From positions 3,360 to 67,359 of the forward strand of contig JBAWXZ010000018.1 in assembly GCA_037143795.1 (NCBI GenBank): 64,000 nt of DNA. Direction: 5' to 3'. The notes beneath the pieces were generated by a model, which was not told the DNA's origin, did no database searches, and saw only the letters and a list, made by a program, of their open reading frames with translations. Shown here piece by piece: positions 41,512-51,700 of the stretch; positions within the stretch are counted from its first letter, which is position 1; every line of letters begins with the position of its first letter. The translations under genes were made by a program, and so were the position numbers. This DNA comes from Firm-13 sp037143795. GTDB lineage: Bacteria > Bacillota > Clostridia > Saccharofermentanales > Saccharofermentanaceae.

Positions 41512-42483
41512 ATGCATTATGTTTTTATAATGAACCCTTTTGCTGATAAAAAACGAATGTCAGTAACGGAAAAGGCTATTGTTGATTTAAAACAAAGCAA
41601 GGGCGAATGTGTCCATGTCAGGAGGACGGAATATCCGGGTCATGCCGGAGTTCTGGCGGCTGAATATGCCGATCGCTATGAAGAAGATGCTATTATCTTC
41701 GCCTGCGGCGGAGACGGCACCGTCCATGAGGTTGCCAATGCCCTTGTTTTCAGGAAAACAGTTATGGCTGTTCTTCCCATGGGTACGGGCAATGATTTTG
41801 CGCGTTCCGTGCTGTCTAAGGAACAGTATTATCAGCCGCATCTTCTGCTTTACAGGATTGATGAGTATATAATCAAGCCCGTAGACGTGATTCGTATCGA
41901 CAGCTATGACACGCTTGGCAATCACCTTCCCCTGTGGAGCCGGTATAGTATCAATATTACTTCTTTCGGACTTGATACGATTGTACAGGCTACTGCCAAA
42001 ACGATAATAAGCTCAGTAAAACGCGCCAAACTCATACGCAGGAATGCGTATACGATTGCCATACTTATCTGCCTGATTCGCGGCTGGAATTTCAAAATGA
42101 AGTATTCATTTGAGCTTGCTGACAATGCGGGAACAGTTGAAGGTGAATTAGCCTATTCTCTGGCAGGCATCTGCAACGGACAGTATTACGGGAACGGTTT
42201 TCATCCCGCCCCGGAGGCAAAGCTTGACGACGGTATTCTTGATGTATGCCTGATTAATGATCTTCCGCTGTACAAGGTTATTTCGATGGTCTCAAAATAT
42301 AAGAAGGGGACGCATTCGCCCCACCCTGATATCCATACTTTCCGTGTTACAAAAGGCGTCATTTCTGCAACCAATGGTGATACACAGCTTGAAGGCAATT
42401 TTGACGGGGAAGATTTCTGGGGACATCAGGTACGGTTTGAAGTAATACCCGCAGCTGTTCAGTTCGCCTTTTTTTCCATCTGA
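41512..42483 (+). CDS. Diacylglycerol/lipid kinase, YegS/BmrU family
   Basis: 323 residues. The nucleotide site GGDGT (66-70) and PMGTGNDFAR are typical of DagK-type lipid kinases, which phosphorylate diacylglycerol to phosphatidic acid or act on related lipids. GAGGG precedes ATG 41512. Its last 25 bases overlap the plsC gene tail to tail. DgkB (diacylglycerol recycling) is the likeliest role. Confidence 0.88.
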   Translation: MHYVFIMNPFADKKRMSVTEKAIVDLKQSKGECVHVRRTEYPGHAGVLAAEYADRYEEDAIIFACGGDGTVHEVANALVFRKTVMAVLPMGTGNDFARSVLSKEQYYQPHLLLYRIDEYIIKPVDVIRIDSYDTLGNHLPLWSRYSINITSFGLDTIVQATAKTIISSVKRAKLIRRNAYTIAILICLIRGWNFKMKYSFELADNAGTVEGELAYSLAGICNGQYYGNGFHPAPEAKLDDGILDVCLINDLPLYKVISMVSKYKKGTHSPHPDIHTFRVTKGVISATNGDTQLEGNFDGEDFWGHQVRFEVIPAAVQFAFFSI

Positions 42484-43175
42484 AGCATCCACTGTGTAAT
42501 AGCTTCTGTAAGCTGATGTGCATCCTTGCCGTAATCGGCAGGGAAGAAGGGCTTACCGTAGTGTACTACGACTTTCTTTCTTCTGTGTGCCGTATGATCC
42601 CAAGGATGCGGTTTCTTCATATGCCTTGAAAATACTGCATATCCGCCTTCAATATAAACCGGGAGAAGAGGAACATTAGCCTTTAGTGCCATATATGCGG
42701 CACCATCTTTAAGCTCGGCAACTTTGCCGTCGTGACTGCGGGTTCCCTCGGGATGGACGAGCATGACATGCCCGTTTTCAACTTCTTTTTTTGCCTTGAT
42801 TAATCCGCGGACCGGGCTGCCGTAGCGGTCCACCGCGATTCCCTGGCCGACACGCATGATTAACCGGCCTATAAGGCCGTGATCTGTCTCGAGATCGGAC
42901 GCAGCAAGACAGCAGAATGTCTTGAAGTGTTTTCTGGGAAGAAAATATGCAAGCCACATTCCGTCAACATATGTCTGGTGGTTTGAAGCAATAACATACG
43001 GAATAGTTTTTGGAATATTCTCTTTGCCTTCTGCGGAAAAACGCAAAAAAATCAATGTTGCGAGCATACCTACATCATAGGCGGCATTTCCAATGAACCC
43101 TCGCTTGACCGGATATTTATCGGATGCCTGTGATTCTGTATGTTTAGGTTTAATGTTATCTTCTGCTGGACTCAC
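42459..43175 (-). CDS. plsC: 1-acyl-sn-glycerol-3-phosphate acyltransferase
   Basis: 238 residues. HX4D box NHQTYVD (His66, Asp71) and EGTR (143-146) mark a PlsC-type enzyme that acylates lysophosphatidic acid at the inner membrane face. A single hydrophobic helix lies near 33-46. Start is GTG 43175 with GGAGG upstream. It is convergent with the lipid kinase and divergent from the acyl ligase gene. Confidence 0.92.
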   Translation of the reverse strand: MSPAEDNIKPKHTESQASDKYPVKRGFIGNAAYDVGMLATLIFLRFSAEGKENIPKTIPYVIASNHQTYVDGMWLAYFLPRKHFKTFCCLAASDLETDHGLIGRLIMRVGQGIAVDRYGSPVRGLIKAKKEVENGHVMLVHPEGTRSHDGKVAELKDGAAYMALKANVPLLPVYIEGGYAVFSRHMKKPHPWDHTAHRRKKVVVHYGKPFFPADYGKDAHQLTEAITQWMLQMEKKAN

Positions 43176-43443
43176 GATATATATCCTCCGTGAAAGTGAT
43201 GAAAAATGGCATGTGAAACGATTTTTTATTTATTTGCACTATTCATGCTAGACTAGTGAAGCGAGATTGTCAAATCATCTTTCTGAAAGGTGCTTTGAAT
43301 GTCAAAGCATCATCTTTTTTCGTGGACGCTTCGTCGTATACGTGATATTATCGAAAAGAGTTTGATTTTTTTATGCTTTTCGTGTAATCCATTGGTTTTC
43401 CGATTTTCAATATATTACAAATGTTCATCCGGGGAGGGTACTT

Positions 43444-45276
43444 ATGCAGGTCGTTACGGGCAAGGGAACTCGTGAAGCGGTTCATTATGAAAATCTTCGT
43501 GATCTGGTACTGGATACAAGGTCCAGATACGCTGCCAGGGATGCCTTTATATACCGGAAAAAGCCCAACATTGCTGAGATTCACAAGACGTTCAAGGATT
43601 TTGCCGACGATGTGGAATACATAGGAACCGCTCTTATGGAGCTCGGCCTTTCCGGTGAACACATTTCCGTGGTCGGAGAAAATGCCTATGAATGGGTGGT
43701 CTCCTACTCTGCTGTTGTCGGAGGTGTCGGCGTCGGTGTCCCGCTTGACCGGCTGCTTCCCGAAGTGGAAGTCAGAAGTCTTCTGTTCCGGGGTAAAGTC
43801 CGTGCTGTTTTTTACCACCCCAAGCATCACGAAATGATGATGTCCATTGCTGCCAGACAGGAAGAGGAGAATCTGGATGTCCGGTATTTCTTCTGCATGG
43901 ATCAGGAGCTCGTCAAGGGAGGACTTCCGGACGACCCCCGCTTCATCGATTTTTCGACTTTAAGGCAAATTGGACAATCCCGGATGTCAAAAGATGACAG
44001 ACGGTTTCTTGACGCAGTGATCGACCCGGATGCCGTACGCATTCTTCTGTTTACATCAGGTACAACAGCTGCGAGCAAGGGAGTCATGCTCTCCAATAAG
44101 AACATTTGCTCCAATGTATACTCGATTTCCACGACCCTCCATGTTGAGCCGGGAGAACGTGCTTTTTCGATTCTTCCTCTTCATCATACGCTCGAGAATA
44201 CCTGCGATTTTTTCCTTTTGTCGCGCGGATGCGTGCTGTGTTTCTCGGACGGCCTGCGTTATCTGATCAAAAATATCCAGGAGTGGCACGTCGAAATCGT
44301 GCTTTCGGTACCGCTTCTTTTTGAGAATGTCCACAGCAAAATAATGAACGGGATTGTCGAGTCAGGAAAGGGAAGATTAATAACGACAGCTGTTCCTGTT
44401 ACCCGTGCCCTGAAACGAATACATGTTGATATCAGGCGCATTGTTTTTGCGGATATTCTGAGTAAACTCGGGGGGCATCTTCGACTCGTTGTTATTGGAG
44501 GAGCTGCAATCGATAAGTCGATTATCCGAGATTTCAATGATTTCGGCGTGGATTTCCTAATGGGTTACGGCCTTACGGAGACTTCACCGGTTATAAGCAC
44601 AACAACACCGGAAAGAAATGTTTACGGCAGCGTCGGTGTGCCTATGAAAGGTATTCAGGCAGCCATCGATACGGAAAGTACAAAGCCGGGAGCGGTGGGT
44701 GAGATCCTCACCAGAAGTGACTGCGTCATGCACGGTTATTTTGATAACCAGGAGGCAACGGATGAGGTCCTTATGCCTGACGGCTGGCTCCGGACGGGCG
44801 ATATGGGATATCTTGACCGTTACGGCTGCATTCATATAACAGGGCGTGCGAAGTCCATGATTGTGCTGACAAACGGCAAAAAGGTATTCCCGGAAGAGCT
44901 TGAATCGCTTATCAATCTTGTTCCGGGAGTCCGGGAGTCCTTTGTGTGGGGTGAGCCTACAGAAAAGGACTCAATCATCATATGTGCCAAGATTCTTATT
45001 GATCGCCAGGAGTGCGGCAAATACCTTCCGGTTCCGGAGAAGACACCGGGTGATAATTCACTGAACGCATATTTCCATGGTCACTTAAAACTGATCAATC
45101 ATGAGATGCCGTCCTATAAATCGGTTCGCTATTTTGTATTTTCCGAGGGTGAGATGGTGAAAACCACTACACTCAAAATCAAACGCCAGCAGGAACTTAC
45201 AGCAAACCACGAGATGCTCGCAAAAGCGGGTGCCACGATGAAATCTGCAAACGGACAAAATCTGGACACCCTCTGA
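43444..45276 (+). CDS. AMP-dependent long-chain fatty acid ligase
   Basis: 610 residues, FAA/FadD type ANL enzyme: phosphate loop FTSGTTAASKGVMLS (Ser205 onward), GYGLTETSPV for the adenine, GWLRTGDMG and GRAKSMIVLTNGKKVFPEE hinge. It activates fatty acids as acyl-AMP for transfer to CoA or ACP. GGGGAGGG precedes ATG 43444. The nearby ACP, PlsC and lipid kinase suggest it feeds exogenous or recycled fatty acids into phospholipid. Acyl-ACP versus acyl-CoA product cannot be decided. Confidence 0.88.
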   Translation: MQVVTGKGTREAVHYENLRDLVLDTRSRYAARDAFIYRKKPNIAEIHKTFKDFADDVEYIGTALMELGLSGEHISVVGENAYEWVVSYSAVVGGVGVGVPLDRLLPEVEVRSLLFRGKVRAVFYHPKHHEMMMSIAARQEEENLDVRYFFCMDQELVKGGLPDDPRFIDFSTLRQIGQSRMSKDDRRFLDAVIDPDAVRILLFTSGTTAASKGVMLSNKNICSNVYSISTTLHVEPGERAFSILPLHHTLENTCDFFLLSRGCVLCFSDGLRYLIKNIQEWHVEIVLSVPLLFENVHSKIMNGIVESGKGRLITTAVPVTRALKRIHVDIRRIVFADILSKLGGHLRLVVIGGAAIDKSIIRDFNDFGVDFLMGYGLTETSPVISTTTPERNVYGSVGVPMKGIQAAIDTESTKPGAVGEILTRSDCVMHGYFDNQEATDEVLMPDGWLRTGDMGYLDRYGCIHITGRAKSMIVLTNGKKVFPEELESLINLVPGVRESFVWGEPTEKDSIIICAKILIDRQECGKYLPVPEKTPGDNSLNAYFHGHLKLINHEMPSYKSVRYFVFSEGEMVKTTTLKIKRQQELTANHEMLAKAGATMKSANGQNLDTL

Positions 45277-45289
45277 GGAGGTGCTTTCT

Positions 45290-48200
45290 TTGGGACTTCG
45301 AATTTTGCATGGAGAACATGCCGGCGACCTCTTGGACGCATGCCTTGAAGAAATCTGTACCGAGGCAATCCACTGGCCGCAGAAACGTGCCTTTTTGATT
45401 GTACCGGAGCAGACGAAGGCGGATATGGAACGGCGGTACCTTGCTGTCAGAAAGCGGGTTGATGCGCGCGAGGGTAAATCCCCGGCCGCCTCATCGAATG
45501 CGCTCATGCTCGTTGATGTGGTAAGCTTTCACCGGTTTGCCCACAGGATCCTCTCCGAGGTCGGAAGGTATCCTCAGAATTTTCTTGATGAGTCTTCAAA
45601 ATCAATGCTGATCCATCAGATTTTAAATGACGGGAAAGAAGACTTCAAAGTCCTTTCCGCCCTTTGTGACCGGATGGGATTCGTTCCGGATATAGAAAAT
45701 GTATTGGGGGATTTTTCACGGTATCATGTTACTCCCGAGAAACTTCATTCGATTCCTGCGGCTTCCGTGGATCCCCAGTTCTCGGATAAGATGGCGGATT
45801 TTGCGCTCCTGATGGAACGCCTGTCCGCGCGCCAGGCTGAATTGGGATATTCGGATCAGGGTGAAGAAATGAAGCGGCTTGCAGACACGCTCCAGGAACT
45901 TTTTCTGTGTACCGGGATTCCAATACCCTGGCCGCTGTCGCGCCTTTCGTATATGCGGGATACGTCTGTCTGGATCATGGGTTTTGCACAGACCCGGGAT
46001 TTTACTCCTCAGGAATGGGATGTTCTGGACCTGATCTACAGGCTCTGTGAAAAACTGACCATCTCAGTCTGCGCCGACCGTGTTCCTGCAGCGCAAAGCG
46101 AGGTTTCCGGCGGATCCGGTGTGTTTTATTTTGGGAGACAGACAATATTCCATCTTCTGGAACGCTTCCCGAAGAGGATTCTTTGTGAAATTACCAAGTC
46201 AGATACCAGAGAACCTGCACTGTCCCATCTGGCGTGTGCATATGCCGCACGCTGCCGGGATACGTATGAAGACAAAACGACGGCAGTCCGCCGCGTCTTT
46301 ACGAAAAACAGTATGGATGAACTTCACTTTGTTGCAGGGGAAATAAAGAAGTTGGTTCTTACTGAGGGCTTCCGGTATAACGACATCAGTGTAGTTCTTT
46401 GCGATCGTGCCGGGTATGAATCCAATCTGCATGCCGTGTTTCGCGAATATGGCCTTGATCCGTTCCTGGACAAGAGAAGACCTTTGTCCGGTACGGTTCT
46501 TGTACGCTTTATACTTTCCCTTCTCGATTTAGGCACCGAAGGCTGGACTTTCCGTCCTCTTATGACGTGCTTGAAATCCGGCATGTGCCATATTCCGGCT
46601 GACGATGTTGACCGCCTTGAGAACTACTGCCTGGAACATGGCTTATTCAGAGGATACCGGATTTTTTCAAAAGAATTATATGCAGGCGATAAATATCCCG
46701 ACGGACCATATGTATGGGAAATCGTCGAACGTGTTCTGTACCCGATCCGTGATTTTGTGCGGACTATCAGCCGGGAGAAATCCTGCGGCGCAAAAGCTAC
46801 GGCTCTTCTGACTTTCCTGAACACCTACGGGGGCACGGCGGAAGGATTCCTTCCCGGAGTAGCTGGACAGATTGAGGCGTTATCCGGAGAATGGACGGAT
46901 GCCAGGGATCAGGAAGCGGCCCTTGCCCTAGTGGCATCCTTCAATGAACTGGTTAAGCTTCTAAAAAAATTTGAAGGCCCGATCGGTGAGATGAACCTTT
47001 CACTGCTCAACTTCAAAAGCATGCTTTCCGCCGGGATGGATGCAACTCTATCCGGTGCGATTCCTTCCTATGTCGATCAGCTTCAGATATCGGACACCAG
47101 AAGAGGCTACCAGCGGTCCTGCAGGGTATTGTTTCTTGTCGGCGCCAAAAGCGATAACTTCCCGTATAAAACTATCAAGGAAGGATTTCTTCGCGGGTTT
47201 GAACGGGATCTGCTGTCCAGGACACTGGGTATCTCGTTTCCAAGCCGTGCAAAAGATCAGATATATGTAGATACTTTTACTGCATATGCCCTGTTGTCGT
47301 GTCCGGTACAGCGGCTGTACCTGTCCTGCCCGAGTGCCGTGAACCCTTCTTCCGTTTTTACGATGATACCTGATGTGCTCCCCGGTGCACTGACAATCGA
47401 TCAGCCGGATAAAAGCGGGCATGATCCCAGGCTGTTTTCCAAAACAGCCCTTCAGAGATTTGTCTGGTCCGGATTGTCCGAATCCTGCGGTGACAATAGT
47501 CCGGAGAACCTTCTGGCACAAAAGCTGGTTCAAAGATTCCCGGAATTATCCCTTCCATCCCTGCAGCAGATAAACTCGTTTGATGTAAGGCTGGATCCCG
47601 GAAAATTAGACCGGCGCTATGATGCTGTCGTAAAAATGAGTGTTTCCCAGATCGAGAGTTATGCGGCCTGTCCGTTCAAGCATTTCAGCCAATATGTCCT
47701 GGGCCTTCAGGAAAGACGAATCTTTGAGGTCGCGGTCAATGATGTCGGATCTTTCCTGCATCGGATGTTCGAGCTTTCGCTCCTCGAATACCATACACAG
47801 GCCGCTGCTGCCGGAAGTCCTGCTGAAAAAGCAGAGGTGTATCAGAAATTCCTGAAGGAAGATTACCGGCAGTGGGCTGTGAAACTCTTTGAACAGGTTT
47901 CCCGGGAAAACACGACTCCGATTTCCCAGGATCCGGGGTATCTCGGGAATGCGGGCAACAAAATTATCCGGGTTGCAGAGCACTCGCTGCGGGCCATTTT
48001 CAGGGATATATCCCCGGGAGGTTTTGAACCGGAAAAAATAGAGTGGTCGTTTGGCGCCGATCAGGCAGCGCAGCTGGCACTGCACCTTCCGTCAGGGCGT
48101 ACGGTTCAATTCAGGGGCGTCATCGACCGTGTGGATCTTGATCACACAAACAGGACCTTCCGGATTATTGATTATAAGAGCGGCAACAAAAAAATAGACT

Positions 48201-48715
48201 ATAACCTGCTGTTCGGCGGCCTTTCGCTGCAGCTGCCTGCCTATGCTTATGCGTATGAGAAGGAAAATACTGGCTGGAATCCTGCGGATGCAGGGTATTT
48301 CTATCTGACGGCTCCGATGCTGCCGATAACGGATCTTCGGGGAAAACCTGCGGATGGGGTTTTGGAAAGCCGTATTGATAAGGAATACTCCCTTCGAAGC
48401 GTAAAGCTTGATAACAGTGAACTTAAGCTTTCCGGAGAATATGCCATCCGCAAAATGTTCGACCACTGCCAGTCGCTTTTTTCCGGTGATTTTGCCGTGT
48501 CGCCGCGCGTGACAGCTGCCAAAAATGCAAAACCCGCCTGTGAATACTGTGAATTTTCACCTGTCTGCGGCATTGATCCTTCGCGGCCGCCCTGTCTGAT
48601 TCTGCCTCCCATACCCGCGGCTGTTAAGGAAGACGGCAAAAAAGCGGCGGCGAAGGATGCATATATGGAGGGAGTCCGCGGATTTCTGACCAGGAAGGGA
48701 GGGGAGCCTGTATGA
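45290..48715 (+). CDS. addB: ATP-dependent helicase/deoxyribonuclease subunit B
   Basis: AddB with AddA resects double-strand breaks for recombination. 1141 residues. The iron-sulfur nuclease is intact: Cys794 (CPFKHF) and the C-terminal CEYCEFSPVC (Cys1084, Cys1087, Cys1093), with IIDYKSG as a metal-binding nuclease motif. The N-terminal position where AddB normally has a Walker A reads LHGEHAGDLL, without GKS/T, so ATP binding there is probably lost. TTG 45290 is six bases after AGGAGGTG; GTG 45281 lies inside that site. ATGA overlap with addA. Confidence 0.93.
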   Translation: MGLRILHGEHAGDLLDACLEEICTEAIHWPQKRAFLIVPEQTKADMERRYLAVRKRVDAREGKSPAASSNALMLVDVVSFHRFAHRILSEVGRYPQNFLDESSKSMLIHQILNDGKEDFKVLSALCDRMGFVPDIENVLGDFSRYHVTPEKLHSIPAASVDPQFSDKMADFALLMERLSARQAELGYSDQGEEMKRLADTLQELFLCTGIPIPWPLSRLSYMRDTSVWIMGFAQTRDFTPQEWDVLDLIYRLCEKLTISVCADRVPAAQSEVSGGSGVFYFGRQTIFHLLERFPKRILCEITKSDTREPALSHLACAYAARCRDTYEDKTTAVRRVFTKNSMDELHFVAGEIKKLVLTEGFRYNDISVVLCDRAGYESNLHAVFREYGLDPFLDKRRPLSGTVLVRFILSLLDLGTEGWTFRPLMTCLKSGMCHIPADDVDRLENYCLEHGLFRGYRIFSKELYAGDKYPDGPYVWEIVERVLYPIRDFVRTISREKSCGAKATALLTFLNTYGGTAEGFLPGVAGQIEALSGEWTDARDQEAALALVASFNELVKLLKKFEGPIGEMNLSLLNFKSMLSAGMDATLSGAIPSYVDQLQISDTRRGYQRSCRVLFLVGAKSDNFPYKTIKEGFLRGFERDLLSRTLGISFPSRAKDQIYVDTFTAYALLSCPVQRLYLSCPSAVNPSSVFTMIPDVLPGALTIDQPDKSGHDPRLFSKTALQRFVWSGLSESCGDNSPENLLAQKLVQRFPELSLPSLQQINSFDVRLDPGKLDRRYDAVVKMSVSQIESYAACPFKHFSQYVLGLQERRIFEVAVNDVGSFLHRMFELSLLEYHTQAAAAGSPAEKAEVYQKFLKEDYRQWAVKLFEQVSRENTTPISQDPGYLGNAGNKIIRVAEHSLRAIFRDISPGGFEPEKIEWSFGADQAAQLALHLPSGRTVQFRGVIDRVDLDHTNRTFRIIDYKSGNKKIDYNLLFGGLSLQLPAYAYAYEKENTGWNPADAGYFYLTAPMLPITDLRGKPADGVLESRIDKEYSLRSVKLDNSELKLSGEYAIRKMFDHCQSLFSGDFAVSPRVTAAKNAKPACEYCEFSPVCGIDPSRPPCLILPPIPAAVKEDGKKAAAKDAYMEGVRGFLTRKGGEPV

Positions 48716-51700
48716 GTATCGAACTGACAAAGCAGCAGAGGGAAGTCGTTGACGCCGCTCCCGGAAATCTCCTGATAAGTGCCGCGGCCGGGTCAGGAAA
48801 GACCAGTGTCATGACGGCCCGGATAACTACCCGCATATTATCCGGTGACCTCGATGTCAGAAACATATTGGTTATGACATTTACAAATGCCGCTGCGTCG
48901 AATATGCGCGAAAAAATTGAAAAGGAACTTGTATCCATTGCGGATATGACAAAAGACCCGGCAGTGAGAAGAAGAGTCCTTGAGCAGATATCGTATCTTC
49001 CGCTGTCGCATATTTCCACCATCCATTCTTTCTGTCTGGATGTGATCAGCAATTTTGGATATGATGCCCGGACGGACGACGGAGAAATCATCATTGAGCC
49101 CGGTTACTCAGTCCTCGATGCGTCAAGGATGTCCCTGATGTTTTTCGAGGCAATTGATGAAGTGTTTTCTGCATTGTATGAACAGTCGTATGAGCTTTCA
49201 TTCGGGAATGCCGAAGGAAGCGTTATTGTAAAGAACGGGAAAATCCCGTCGGAGAGAATTAAGGACAGCAGCAGTATTGCACCGTTTTCCATACTGTGTG
49301 AGGATCTGACGCGGGAACAGTGGGGAATCGATTTTGACCGCATGGTTGCATCCCTTGGGAGTCCGAGAAGTGATGAACCGGTCAGGGACCTGATCAGGGA
49401 ATTCCATTCATACCTGCGAAGCCTGCCTTTCTACGAAGACTGGATCAGGGATAAGCTTCTGGAGATGAAGGCTGCCACGGTTTCATTTGAATCAACCAAG
49501 AATGCACGTACACTTATGTCGGATTTTTTTACAGCACTTGAACTGGCCATGCCCAATCTTCCTGTTTTGCGTGAAATACTCCCTGACATTACTTTTGTTA
49601 AAACGAAAAAAACAAATGACGAGTATAAGTCATTCTTCGGGGAACTTATGGCTTTCTTTGAAAAGCTTTTCCTTGCTTATGGGAAAGGTGAGCTGACATG
49701 GGACACCTGTGTTCAGTTTGCGGGTCTCGTTCCGGAGGGCAGGTTCCCGTCGCAGTCAAAGAACGCCGATCCGCTTACGGCACAGTTTTTTGATCTCCTG
49801 GCTCCCCTTCAGGAAGTGCTGTTTTCCTTTACGGGGAAATGCAGGGCGTCTGTAATGGACCTGTTCAGGACGCCTGCGAGGAACCTCTTTGCCAGGACAA
49901 TCGAAGAACTGCAGGAAGAACTTGCCTATATGTTCCCTGTCGCAGCACGCCTGTACGAGGTACTCCTTTTAGTCGATGACCGGTATGCAAAAAAGAAGCG
50001 ATCTGAAAATGCAATTGACTTCTCGGATTATGAGCATCTGGCGCTTCTGCTTCTGTCCAAACCGGATGCCGGAAAATATTACTCGGAATTGTTTTCGGAA
50101 ATATATATCGATGAATATCAGGATAACAGCAAAATTCAGGATGCGATCGTATCCTGTTTCTCGAAAGACAATTGTTTTGTTGTCGGGGATGTAAAACAAA
50201 GTATTTACCGGTTCCGGCACGCCCGGCCGGAGATGTTTATGGACCGGATGAGACGATACCGTGAGACAGAAGAAGGGACGCTTCTGGAGCTTAACAGCAA
50301 TTTCCGGAGCCGCCCCGGGATACTTGCGCTCGTCAATGACATTTTCTCCCAGATACTCTCCGAAGAATCCGGTGAAATAGAATACAACGAGGCTCATCGA
50401 CTGTATCCGAAGCGTGGGGCCGACCTGGAAAATACCGTTACCGTTCCTGCGGAATTAATCCTTATCGAGTCTGCGCCGCCTTCACTGCAGGAAACAATAC
50501 CGGTATCCGATGACGCGGGGGAGGCGCTGCCACAGGAGAATGAGGGTGATTTGGACCCGGATGACGGTATTGAGGATCTGGCTGACCTTGTCAAAACCCA
50601 AAAAGAGGCAATGGCAGTTGTTCTTAAGATCCGTGAACTTGTGCTGGCTCAAAAGGCGGCATACGGTGATTTTGCCGTATTAACAAGGACAAACAGGGAA
50701 GCATCTATCATACGTGACAGTCTTGTGCTATCCGGAATACCGTCGGAGGGGCCTTCGGAGGAGGCGTTTTTATCCAATCGGGAACTTCTTCTGATGGAGA
50801 ATCTTATGCGGCTTCTGGATAATTTCCGGCAGGACATTCCGCTTGCGGCGATTATGCGCGCTTCTTTGCCGGAAGCCGGATTTCCCGCCCAGGATATACT
50901 TGATATTTATCTCTTTGCACGGGAAACGGAGCTGCAGTCTGACTTTTTTCACGAAAAAGTTCTGTATTACCGTGAGAAAGGGTCGGATATTCCGTTAAGG
51001 GAAAAGGTGGGGAAATTCTGTGACTGGATCGATTCCCTTCGGAGCCGGTCCATGTATCTGCGTGTCTCGGAATTAATTGAACAAATCTATGTGGAGACCG
51101 GATATCTCGAGCAGGTGATGAGTCTGCCGGATGGAAGCCGCCGTGTTCTTGCCCTGGAAACTTTCCGTGACTGGGCGAACAAATTCGAACAGGGAAGAAA
51201 CAACGGACTTTACAGGTTTGTAAAATATATTGAAGACATTAGAAATCAGAAGCAGAGCCCGGAAGATTTTGAGATTGCGGCATCCGAGAGGGATGTCGTG
51301 CACTGCATGAGCATTCACAAGAGCAAAGGACTCGAATTTAAGTACGTCTTTTTGACTGGAATACACAGCAGCCTGTCAGGCGGACACTCAAAAAGACACG
51401 TCCTTATGTCGGAAAAGCTCGGGATCGGAATAGATTACATCAGGCCTGATCAAGGTTACTGGTATCCGACGCATCAGAAACTCGCTTTGGAGACGGAAGA
51501 TCAGCGCGCAGAACTCGCAGAGTATATGCGGGTATTCTATGTCGCGATGACCCGCGCAGAGGAACGGCTTTTCCTTATCGGCTGTATATCAAGAAACAAG
51601 GACGGAAGCCTTGGGCGAAGTTCGGTGCTGTTGCGTTACGTACATCAGGAAAAACAGGAAAAACTCCCTTCCTGGCTTATTTATAAAGCTAAATCATATC

